Shown piece by piece: positions 1-10,802 of a stretch of 64,000 nucleotides of DNA (positions are counted from its first letter, which is position 1; every line of letters starts with the position of its first letter). This DNA is from Rutstroemia sp. NJR-2017a BVV2 (lineage: Eukaryota; Ascomycota; Leotiomycetes; Helotiales; Rutstroemiaceae), in NCBI GenBank assembly GCA_002946415.1, contig NJPS01000041.1, positions 496,001 through 560,000 on the forward strand. Reading direction: 5' to 3'. Under the pieces are notes generated by a model. The model saw only the letters and a list, made by a program, of their open reading frames with translations, did no database searches and was not told the DNA's origin. Position numbers and translations under genes: made by a program.

Positions 1-2704
1 GGAAGTAGAGATAGTAGGGATCTTAAGGATTTGAAGGTGCAATGTAAGTAGAAACTAACAAGATACAGAAAAGGAGGCGAGAAGTTGAGAGGTAATGATC
101 ACTTGGCTAAGTTGCTTTTGTAATGGATGAATATAGAGTGAAGAAGATATATATATTTCGAGTTTAAGCTTGACTGAATACTAGATATTTATACATATTC
201 AGACATACTCTTCAGCTCAGTTTACATTAGCGGTTTACAGTGACGTGTGAGTAATTGATATATAGAGTATGTATACATCAATTGATATATGTGTATATAC
301 TTAAATACAGCCAGATATTTATACCTACTTATCCGTCCGCCTCACACCAAAACCCACCCGAATTGCACATACTCTTCTTTCCTTCTTCTTTCCAATTCCA
401 CCATCATATCTTGTATGTACACAAGCATTCCGGAAAATACATCAATCTGCATGCATGTCTCTCCCTATCCCACATGCACCTCTTTACCCCTGCTCTCCCT
501 TCCTTCCTTCCATCTTCTCTGCAATTATCCCATGCCGTGCACCCTACCAACACAAACACCAATGCAGCAGTTCAGCGCCACTCCTCCCAATCCCAAACAT
601 GGGATGACACCGAACCTCACACCATCCCGACGCATGCATCCCCCGCACCACAGCGCAGCTGTCAAAATCTCCACATCCCGTGCCGTCCCGTTGGAACGTG
701 CATGTAAGATAATGCAGTATGCATCCTGGCGGGGAAAAAGGACAGTCATGATCGGGAATATATATGTATGTATGTATGTATGTAGCAAGGGAAATACAAG
801 CCAAGCAGTACAACCACCAGAAAGTGGAAATTGCAAAAGAAGAAAATGCGCACTCTTGGCTTTGGTACAGAGACAGCCCGCCAGCCAGCTGGCGGTGAGG
901 AATGCGTGCTGCTTGTGCAGTGCGGTGCTGGAAATTGCAGGAGATGTGCTGGCGGTGGAGTGACGGGGTGGAATGGATTATGGAGGGGGATGCGAAGCAG
1001 ACAGGTGGGTGTTAATGTAATGTAATGGTCATGTAATGCGGTGTAATACTGTGTAGTGTACATCGGGAAGTTTCTCAGCCATCCACGCAGCAAGCATTGT
1101 GATACCTCCCCTTATTTCTCTGCACACATCACCCCTCCGTCCATCACTCGGCCTAGTCGGTCTCCTGAATAAACGCCAGGCACGCAAGATCACAGAAGAG
1201 AACTAAAAGAAATCACCTTGGCATCCCTAGTAGAGACATCAAAGCTCCGAGTCCACTCCTTCGGACGAGTATCGGGATCTGGACGCTGTGTATCGTGGCA
1301 CGGGACTCGACTGACTCGGGCTTGGAAACGGACGGGTCGGTGAAAAAAAGGGAAAGAAGGGGAAGTATGGAGTGCAGTGTGCGCCTTGCAGATGAAAAAG
1401 TTCCGAGATTCTGCGGGAGGGAGGGAGAAATGCGGAGATTAGGTACTTATGTACATCTTGGGCTTGTGCATGCGTGCTTTACTGGTGATTGTGTGTATGT
1501 ATGTGTAGATGGGGTTGAGGAATGTGTTTCACAGACGGGCGGAGTTTTGAGTCAATGGGATGAGGATAGACGGATGTTGGTTGCGTCGGTGGGTGGGTTG
1601 GCGGTTTGTGAGATGAATTGACTTGACTGAACGGTACGGTACGGCTAAGTATCTGAGTTCTCGAACCCGATCCGATTTTGGTGATACTGTCTTGTACAGC
1701 ATAGTTTAGAAGCGGCCTATCTTCAAAACCTAACTTGCGCGAGGAATCCCCCAAACGCTTGTCACATCTATCCCAGGAACACCGAGATCTAACTCGATGT
1801 TCAGAGACACGACTTTAATGTGTGAGATTACGAGAGGGTTATGAGAGAGTAGTATTTTTGCAGCTAATGCTGAGGTCGTAGGTGGTACAAGATGTTGAAA
1901 AACACAGATGTATGAGGATGGAGTGTTTAAGAATAGTATAGCTAGCTCACGGTACGCCGCACAGTACAGTACGGCACAAAGCGGTATCTCACTCACTGCC
2001 TATCTTGCTATACATACTAGTATACACACACTAACGAAAAATCAAACCAAACAACCAAACCCCTCCTATCCTCCTCCCCGAAATCGAAAAAGTCCGAAAC
2101 TCGTGCATGCGTGTTCCTAGCTAGAAAAACGTACTGCGGCGTGAGCTTGCAAGTGATTGTCAACGAGATAATGAATATAAGAGATACTTCGGTGGAGATA
2201 AAATGAGATGATGTTAATATAACTTATGTAAAGCAGAGACACAAACTGACAAAGAGAGATAATAGGAATGAAGAAGGAAAATATTAAGGATCGGACCTGA
2301 TAGATAGATAGGAACACTTGTTCTAGGTGTTCATTATGGGAGGGATATACTACCAACTTATCGACTACCCTTATATTGTGATATCAAGTTGGGTTGGAAG
2401 ATCGTTTTGATAGTCGATAGTAAATATAGACTTGATTATTAGATTACAACCTGAAAATCCTACAATCTTCCAGTCGAGTTTGAAGATAAAATCCCCAAAT
2501 TTGTTTACTACTCGCTGCATTCGAAAATCTCATACTGGTCGATGAATTGTTGTATGGTGTTGGTCAACCAACCTCATACAAAACTAAAGCCCGTGACGTA
2601 ATCTACAAACAAGGCCGTCTAGAAACGGACCTCGATCTCTCCTGCAATCAGCTGTATCGAGAAAAAGAACAAAGAAACAAACAAACTCCTCAAGACAATC
2701 CACC
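1..2704. other. gene-free left flank
   Basis: No reading frame here looks like protein: the open frames are short, overlap on both strands and follow low-complexity sequence. The stretch is AT-rich with short TATG/GTAT runs (about 765-783) and pyrimidine-rich segments at 340-560. The last 120 bases before position 2705 are A-rich and fit the 5' leader of the ureohydrolase gene. I see no RNA gene or transposon remnant. Confidence 0.6.
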
Positions 2705-3592
2705 ATGCCCAGCACCATAACCATAATAACCTCCCCCTACCACGTCGGCATCCCCTCCCACCGCGTCGGCGCCGGCCCCTCCAAAATCCTCTCCCTATCC
2801 CTCCTCCCCCAGCTCCACGCCCTGGGACTACGCACCCAAATTAACGAGATCCCATCCGTGGACGACCACGAAGGCGAAATCGGGCGGAGCTTCGAGCTGC
2901 TGCGACGCATCTCCCACGGCGTGAGCGCCGCTGTGCAACAGGGTACCTTCCCGTTGATCCTCGCGGGGAACTGTATGAGTAGCACGGGGGTCGCGTGCGG
3001 ATTACCGGAGGAGAGGCTTGCGGTGATTTATTTCGACGCGCATGACGATTTCGATACCCCGGAGACAAAGACCAGTGGGTATTTTGACGCGATGGGGGTG
3101 GCGATGATGAGGGGGGAGTGCTGGGGGGAGATGATGCGGTCGGTGGAGGGGTTTAGGCCGGTGGGGAGGGAGAGGTTCGTTTATTGTGGGGTGAGGGATC
3201 AGACGGAGTTGCAGAGGAGGAGGGTGGAGGATGCGGGGTTTTGTGTGATTCGGGGAAGGAGGGAAAGGGGTGAGGTGGATTATGCGGGGGAATTGCAGGC
3301 GGAGTTGGAGAAGGGGGGGTATAGTCCAGCGCTGGTGCATGTGGATATGGATGTGCTGGATAGTGGGCTGGGGAAGGCAAATGATTATGCGGCGCCGGGA
3401 GGGTTGAGCGAGCGGGATTTGCTAGAGTGTTTAGAGATGATACCGAGGAAAGTCACGCCCACGTCGTTGACGGTTGCGAGTTTTGATCCAGGTGCTAGGG
3501 GTGGGGACAAGATTGGAAGGATTGCTGTAGACGGCATCATCGCGTTTATGCGGTCTTTACTAGAGACGGGTGTTTTGTCAAAAGAGCTGTGA
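2705..3592 (+). CDS. arginase/agmatinase-family ureohydrolase
   Basis: A single-exon gene for 295 residues, the usual length for the arginase/agmatinase/formimidoylglutamase fold. These enzymes hydrolyse a guanidino or formimino group using two manganese ions. The second metal motif is intact (Asp111-Ala-His113-Asp-Asp115), as is the third (His-Val-Asp214-Met-Asp216). The first, normally Gly-Gly-Asp-His-Ser, reads Ala-Gly-Asn-Cys90-Met, so a metal-binding histidine is replaced by cysteine; some arginase-family subgroups are known to carry a Cys there. The start is the first ATG, in a good context (ccaccATG). The coding strand is C-rich in the first 250 bases and strongly G-rich from about 3090. 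The family is clear; the substrate is not. Confidence 0.85.
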   Translation: MPSTITIITSPYHVGIPSHRVGAGPSKILSLSLLPQLHALGLRTQINEIPSVDDHEGEIGRSFELLRRISHGVSAAVQQGTFPLILAGNCMSSTGVACGLPEERLAVIYFDAHDDFDTPETKTSGYFDAMGVAMMRGECWGEMMRSVEGFRPVGRERFVYCGVRDQTELQRRRVEDAGFCVIRGRRERGEVDYAGELQAELEKGGYSPALVHVDMDVLDSGLGKANDYAAPGGLSERDLLECLEMIPRKVTPTSLTVASFDPGARGGDKIGRIAVDGIIAFMRSLLETGVLSKEL

Positions 3593-5592
3593 GGAAAAGC
3601 TGATGGTATACTAGGTCGAGCATTTGTGTAGCTTAGTTACCGACTGGGTTTTGGAGGCTCACTGGAGACAATCCATTATGCTTGTGGGCTTAATTCTCAC
3701 GGTGTATGTATGTATGTATGTATGCATTACTCTTGATTCAACGAAACTTCGTCCACAGATTTGCAGATTTGAATCATCGTCGTGATACTCTCGCCGACAC
3801 CAACTCCGCTTACCCACCGCACTCTAGATTCCTCTGCAGTAAACTACTGCGACAGTCTCACAATCATCTCTGTCTCTACCAACCAGCTCCAACCAAGAAC
3901 CCAACATCAATTCCAATTTGCACACACCAACTAACCAACTAACCAACTCCAACCAACACACACACATCTCCTCCCGGCCATCACTTAACCGAGCCCATCC
4001 TATCCCATCTAGACCTCAGAATCCGGAAAGCACGGCACCCTGAAAACCAACGCAATGAAACCGAAGCCTTTGGTCGCAGGTCGCAAAATCGAGGAAGGAT
4101 TAAGGTAGGTACCATCCGTGCGCTAAGCTTACAGTAGCCCCGACGGCAGAACCCGAAAGCGGTGACTATGACGATACTTCGCACAGTAGAACTAGTTTGT
4201 TTCTCTGCCGAGGTTTCTTTTCCAGTCCTGTCCTGTCCTCCACCAATATTCGTACCCGTCGCTACTAAGCTGACTGACTTGACAGGAAACGGACGGGTAG
4301 GTATCTATGGCCTGTCTTTTGCGAGAGGATTGCTGGATTGCTGGATTGTATTATGTTATATTATAGCTGGTATTATGATTACTGTGCACCGTAGAGATCT
4401 GCGACTTGGCTTGCTGGACTGGCCTGGCCTGGACTGGACTGAGCGAGGAGAGAAACGTTGCACATGTCAAGTCCACCGCGAGCGCAAAGATCAAGCTCAA
4501 GCTCGATGTGGAACAAAGCTCTAACCGAAGCTGCCGTACTTTACCATCCCAACCCAGCCGCCGATCATCTTTTCCTTAACGAACAGTAGTTCGATCATTC
4601 GTGCTTCAATTCATGACATGACATCTTTTTGGTAAGTTAGTTATTCCATTCCATTCACAACCAGGAAACCGCTCCCCGAAATCCCTGATCCCTCCCGTAG
4701 TTCGTTCTAGCCATCAGCGCATCCCTGTGTATTAGCGCCTCCTACAGGAGTCGTCCCGCTCTCTACAGACTACAGCACAGTGGAGGCATGGGCATATGTT
4801 AAGGTTTGAAACTAGCTTCGATCGGATCGAATGGCGATCGAGGGTGCGAAATGGGAGATGTGATAGAAAAAGTTGGCGCGAGCGAGCGAGCTGGAGAGAG
4901 AACAAAAGGGGGGGCAGATGGATAGGAGGGGTGCGGCGATTGATGGGTTAGTGGGCACTGGGCGCTGGGCACGCACTGGGAAAGCAAGAGAGCGTCGAGA
5001 GGCGGGCTACAGTGCAGTGTATGCAGGTAGGCGGGCTAGGTGATGGGAGCCATGAGGTGAGGGGAGGGCTGGTTGGTGGAGGGCTCGCTTCGGGTGCTGA
5101 TGGCTGACGCTGATGCTGATGTGATGTATGTATGGGAAGGCTCGGGTTGAGTTGAAGGTTTGGGATGAGATGATTTGAAACAGGGGTAGGAGGAGTAAGA
5201 GGTAAGAGGTAAGAGGTAAGAGAGTGAGTTACTGTACTCCCTAGAATGGATTTCTCGATGCCACTCACCTGCTCTGGAGACGTCCGTTTATTTGCCCTTA
5301 TTCATTAGCCAGCTGGGCTAATGCTAGCTTGCCCGCGGAAAGCCAATTGTGGAGCACGGGGAAGGAGAATTACTCTCGCCGTACCATATACTTCCATGTT
5401 CTTCTTACCAATAACTACCTAACTACCTAACTACAGGTTGCGGAGGATGTACTGCAAATAATATGACCTTGCAGTGCCGTCCGTATACTACTTACATATA
5501 CCTACCACCTACCTACCTACATATAACTAAGCAGACCGGATATAGCACGCACGGCGAAATGGACGGGGCCATATCGGCAGGGAGAAGCGGAC

Positions 5593-5633
5593 GCTATGGT
5601 ATGCTATGGTATGCTATGGTATGCTATGGTATG
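5593..5633. repeat. tandem decamer (GCTATGGTAT)x4
   Basis: Four perfect head-to-tail copies of a 10-base unit plus one base. A 10-bp period puts each unit on the same face of the helix. No gene is near. Confidence 0.9.
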
Positions 5634-7620
5634 TAGCATGAGTATATGTAACTTGGATGTAACTCAGCTATACCAACGGACGTATAGACCAATAGCTAGG
5701 TGCTACATAGATGAATATCATTACCTCATGTACCCTCTACTAGCCAGCAGCACGTAAGCCCATATATGCATAATCCTGCCGGCAATACACCATTCTTCAC
5801 ACACTATGATGTATGTGATTGCATGAATTCACAAAGGGTACATGACATGTCGGAGAGCACAGAGCACAGAGCGCAGAGCACGGAGCACAGAGCGCAGAGC
5901 AGAGCAGAGCGCGTTCCACTTTGTCGGAAAAATTTCAGCCAGACGAGAGACGAGAGACGAGGAGGAAATTGGCGTGCGAGAGTCTGGAGGTGGTGCGGCA
6001 GTACGGCCCGGATAGATGCAATGTACGATTGGGCCACCCCTGATGACCAATCGCATCGTGGATTGGAGGTCTGTATGGAGCAACAGTTTTTGTGGTGCGC
6101 GGAAAATCTGAAGATTGATTGTCGGACTTTTTCGCTGGGCTGGGGGGAATGGCGAGAAGGAGAGGTCGCGGCCGTATGGGGAGGGATTTTTGCTGAGCGA
6201 CACAACTGTTGTGGTGGACTCTGCAATCGGACGGTGGTTGAGCTTGATGTAAGTATCGTATGGATAGAATGGATTGAGTGGGTGGTGGTGGTAAGTAAGC
6301 AGGCACGTGGTAACGCTCTTCTCATTAGCCAGCCCAGACTACACAACTTTATCCCTTTATCCACCATCTCACAACTTTATGCACCCTCGATGAATAACCT
6401 CGGATCCCATAACACTCTATGAGCAAGAATGCATGAACAAAAACATCAGAAAAGCAGATTTCAATCTATCTTCACGGCTATGGACGGTCCCATGTATGTC
6501 ATGCCCAAGCCATCAATGGTCAAACATTCCCGTGCATGAAACGCCCAAATTTCTCATCTCGTTTAAGTTGCTGTACGAAGGACGGTTTACGATTCGGTTC
6601 GTATTTTTCTGCCCTTTCCCCTCAATTGGCTCAAATGCCTCACTGGCGAGAAAAAACGGGAGGCATCTACCCGTGTTCGGCTTCCACAAGGGCTCTCCTC
6701 CTTTTTCCTCCCCCCCTCAAATTTACAGAGGACTGTATTTGCCAGTTTCAACCCATTTTCTTCGGTCCTGCTTCGCCCAATCTCCACACTTCTATACGTC
6801 TTGGTTGGATCGGATCGATGGGGAGCGTGTACCGTCGCATAGCGCAAGTCCCAAGATCTCACTTCATCATCCATTTCGCTTCCTTCCCTTTCCCTTCCCT
6901 TCCCTTCCCTACCCTTCCCATCCCTTCCCTTCGCAGACTTTTTCCATCCCGTCGGTGTGTGTGGTTCACTTAGGATTTTCGTAAGTTTCCAGCCCAGAAA
7001 CCCCGATATCGAGATGCCAAGAGCCGTGCCCGGCCAATCAGCGGTCCCGCGAGCCTTCCTCAACGTCGTATTGAGTGTCAGCAGGGCATGGATGGCATGA
7101 TATATCGAACGCCATGAGCTTGATTAGGGCGTGAGGGGTCCAATAATGGGGATTTAAACGCTGTTAGCGCGCGGGACGTCTCCTGCGATGGTTTGTTTGC
7201 TGAGAGGCCGGGGGCCAGGAGCTTGTATGTGTATGTACTATGCATGTCCGGCTGTTGATACTCTTGGAGCCAAAGCAAAGCATCGGAGTCTTCGGCGAAC
7301 AATCCAAGGCAGAGAAAAAGGCTAGACAAAACCCGGAAGTGCTACGAAAGAGGGAGATATTCCCCAACTCCGAACCAGTAGGAGCGGCGCGAGGAAAAGG
7401 CTAGGAAAAGAGATGTGGCCATGCGTGATGTGATGTATGTGTGTGCGTGGGTATATGTCTGCGTGCGTGCATTTTGAGTTTCACAAAGTAGAGTGCCGTA
7501 CCCATGGGTACATCCAAAATTCATGCAGCCGCGGGGCAAGAAGAACGGCTGTACAAGCAGCAGGGTTTTTGGGGATTGCATTGATTCTGGATGAATCTTG
7601 TGCCTTTTGCCTCCAATGCA

Positions 7621-7660
7621 TAGAGTAGAGTAGAGTAGAGTAGAGTAAAGTAGAGTAGAG
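7621..7660. repeat. TAGAG pentamer array
   Basis: Eight 5-base units, seven TAGAG and one TAAAG, in otherwise unassigned intergenic DNA. Confidence 0.9.
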
Positions 7661-9728
7661 GAGACAGGTTCTTTCCACGCACAGCCAAGCGACGCACATA
7701 GTACATAGCATAGCGTACATGACGATATATATGCACCTTCAATATACGCACGCACAACCTCTGGTTCATATGCTGTTTCGACTCGCGCGCCCACCATTCA
7801 ACCTGGACAGCATCCCTTGGGTAGCTGACTGTATACCGTTCGGTCGGTCGGCCATCAGAGACCGTTCTTTTTCTTACTCGTCGTAGCTAGGCTGGCCTTT
7901 CTACCCGTTGTATACCAAGTGCAAGCCCACGTCCAGCTACAGTGTCTAACCTTACCTATCCACAATCAATGCAACCGAGCGAGCACGCGAGATAACTGCA
8001 GCCCAGGAGCGAATCGAAGAGGGAAGGGTCTTTTTTTCTTTCGTTTCTCTTTTTTGCGCTCCACGGGCTTTTGCAGAAAGAAGAAGGTGGGGCTTTAGCA
8101 TCCGTTCTTGTGCTGCAGATGTTGGTTGCACTTATATAGCACCTATGTATGTATACCTATACAGTACTTCATAAGGCATAGCATGTATGGTGCCATGCTA
8201 TTATCGAGGGACACCTCGCAATATCGAATCGAATCGCTGCTATATACCCCATAATAGTGTACATAATACACGGCTATACATCGAGTACATAGCTATACGT
8301 AGAGCACCATACAGCGCCGGGTCCCGATATAATAGGAGCGGACATATATGCCCTAAGGCGAGGTACCTTTCCTCCAACGAATATCATCTGCCATTCCAGC
8401 CAACCAGCGCCCACGAATATCGCCAGCGCCTCAACCAACTCGCGACAACGGAACATCGCTTTCCATATTGTCAACCCCAGCTAGGTAATCCTCCCCTCCT
8501 TGTCGTTGGGTCTTGCATCCATCTCGGTATATGGCATTTATTTCAGATGTGCATCAGCTTGGAAATACAAGATCCATTCTGGCTGAATGCGAGCGAAGTA
8601 TATTGTAAAGCAAAACTCTGCATTGACGGGGAATAATGACAAAGGGACGAAAGGAAGTGAGAAATTATTACGTCTGGATATATGAGGTTTTTCCGCTGGA
8701 CGGCTGCTGCTCGTACAGTATAGTATGTACAGGACTAAGGAAATCAACGGATACGGAAAGAAAAGCCAGAACCCTTGAAAGACCGAATCTCGATTCCGGG
8801 ACTGGCGGGGGGGACCTGGTACCTTTTCAGTGGTGGTAGTGGTTATTTTGTTGTTGTTGCTGTTACCGGTGACCAGGTGTATGCACAACACAGCACAATC
8901 AACGCGCATCGAGCCAGTAGTTGAGGACGAGAAAACCAGAGTTTGGCTTCGAGAGTGGACGAATTGGACGCGGAGGGAGGGACCGAGGGGAAGTACTGTA
9001 CGAAGGAGTACCATGGGATTGTTGTTTGTTCCTTTCCTGTCCTCCGTTTAGAGATAGATGTTCAATCGGGTACTGCACTTCGCAAACAGGGTCTTGATTG
9101 AAGTGTACTCCGTAAATGAGATGTGGAGAGACAACCCAACAGCACCAGAGGGAAGAAAAGAGTCGGTGCAAGAGCGAGCGAGTAAGGTATCGCCGTCTCC
9201 ATCTCGGGAAAGGGCGAGAAGAACAAGGCAATGTTCCCTCCCATTCTCATGCTCGTCCCGAAGTCTGCTGCTACGATACTTGCAAGCTTACCCTCTTTGT
9301 GCCATATCATCGTCATGGTAGTCTTAGAAGTAACCCTCCATTCCTCGCAGAGCTGCCATCCCAGAGCCCGATCCATCCTGCTGGTTTCCTTGACAGCGAT
9401 AATGGTGTTCGTTTGCACGGTTATGTCGGGTCGCACCAACGAAGAAAAAAGCAGAATGACAATTTAAAAGCACGGAAAATAATACCATACACAGACAGGC
9501 AAGACAAGGCGAGACAGGATAGCAGTTACTAGCACAGTAGTGAGCTAGCGGGCGGGCTAGCTACGGTATCGGATTCTCCATCGTCTTCCCCAAGCACCAA
9601 TCACCAAGCACCAATCACCAGGGCGCCCGGCAGCCAGAAGTGAAGACGCAGAGCACGAACCACGGAGCAGAGCAGCGCACAGCGCACAGAGCACAGAGGA
9701 GAGCACAAGCCAGCCATACAAACCCTCC

Positions 9729-9826
9729 CTATCCATATCCATATCCATCCATATCCATATCCATACTGTGTCCATCCATATCCATATCCATATCCACATC
9801 CACATCCACATCCACGTCCACATCCA
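9729..9826. repeat. CCATAT/CCACAT hexamer array
   Basis: About 100 bases of degenerate 6-base units. They begin as CCATAT with occasional CCATC insertions and drift to CCACAT/CCACGT at the right end. The array lies about 1 kb upstream of the otubain coding start. Confidence 0.85.
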
Positions 9827-9921
9827 TCGTCCAAGGGGACCCAGGGAAAAGCCAAGCAAGGCAAGCAAGCAACCAAGTATCAAATGGAATCCTGGCTGAG
9901 AAAAATAGAATTTCGACCGTC

Positions 9922-9951
9922 ACAGTCGCAGTCGCAGTCGCAGTCGCAGTC
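9922..9951. repeat. CAGTCG hexamer array
   Basis: Five near-perfect CAGTCG units followed by CAGTCAGTCACCAGTCAC. A short GATT run follows at about 9998-10025. Confidence 0.85.
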
Positions 9952-10349
9952 AGTCACCAGTCACTAGTCGCCGCACCGGAATATCCATCCATCCAGATTG
10001 ATTGATTGATTGATTGACTGATTGAGTGCTCGCTCGATTGATTCACGGCCATAACTTCGGGGATATACCATCGCCCATATACATACATACCATACCCTTC
10101 CCCTCCGACAGTACCAATATCACACCCATATCCACATTCATACATACATTCATCCTTTGTCCGCATCTCGCTCGCTTCACGCCGTTTACCACCAAATCTA
10201 TATTTTATCGCTCGTTGACAGCCATTGCCTCTTCTGCTTTTCTTCTTATCCTTTTTCTCTTCTTCACTCTCTACTTCTAGTTCCGCTTCCGCTTCCTCAT
10301 GTCACTCCACTTAACTTTACGTTCTCTTAATTGAACCGTCTATCCATAC

Positions 10350-10374
10350 CGCCAACCGCCAACCACCAACCACC

Positions 10375-10406
<32 letters not shown>

Positions 10407-10414
10407 ATACATAC
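10350..10414. repeat. CCAACCA and CCATAC short arrays
   Basis: Adjacent short arrays of CCAACCA-like and CCATAC units upstream of the otubain gene, probably in its promoter or leader. Confidence 0.75.
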
Positions 10415-10659
10415 CCAAGCTCCTCCGGACGGGCCCTAGAGTTGTTTGTGCGGGAAGCTGCGATTACCATTACCCAATCAATTCGCTGTGATTTTTATTA
10501 CCTACATACATATACATATACATACTATTTCCGCCGAAATCGTTTGCATCAGACCGAGAGGAAGCACAGCAAGAGAAAGAGCACGAGCAAGAGCACACGA
10601 AGGGAAAAATATAATACCAAGCGACATAGTGACGAGTGAACGAGAGTAGAAGGTCCTCG

Positions 10660-10709
10660 GCGACGACGACGACAACCACGACAACCACGACCACCACGAC
10701 AACCACGAG
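10660..10709. repeat. CGAC/ACCACGACA trinucleotide-rich array
   Basis: A run of GAC and CAC triplets with an inner nine-base unit (ACAACCACG), about 100 bases before the otubain ATG and probably inside its 5' leader. Confidence 0.75.
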
Positions 10710-10802
10710 AAGAGAGATCATCGACGGAGAACCCAGGAAAGAGCCAAGCACAGAAAATCACACCAAGCACCGCAATAGAAAGACCAGAAAAATCGGATTG
10801 TC

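Larger units (their letters stand above)
3593..10802. other. 7.2-kb gene-free, repeat-rich region
   Basis: No convincing coding frame occurs in this stretch on either strand. It is a patchwork of simple repeats (TATG at 3702-3724, a decamer array at 5593, GAGCACA-like units at 5855-5915, TTCCC units at 6885-6935, a TAGAG array at 7621, CCATAT and CAGTCG arrays near 9.7-9.95 kb) joined by pyrimidine- or purine-rich sequence. The last 500 bases probably hold the promoter and 5' leader of the otubain gene at 10803. Long upstream regions of this type are common before regulatory genes in filamentous fungi, but nothing here proves a transcript. Confidence 0.6.

Noticed and set aside
289..963. A 224-codon plus-strand frame in the left flank
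   Set aside because: Composition follows the pyrimidine-rich, repeat-laden DNA; no domain, and overlapping frames of similar quality run the other way.
5766..6422. A 218-codon frame with repeated Glu-His-Arg-Ala-Gln-Ser units
   Set aside because: The repeats come from a DNA microsatellite (GAGCACAGAGC); frames on the other strand are equally long, so it looks like repeat translation.
9700..10715. CRISPR-like arrays
   Set aside because: Units are 3-9 bases with no spacers, and the genome is fungal; these are microsatellites.
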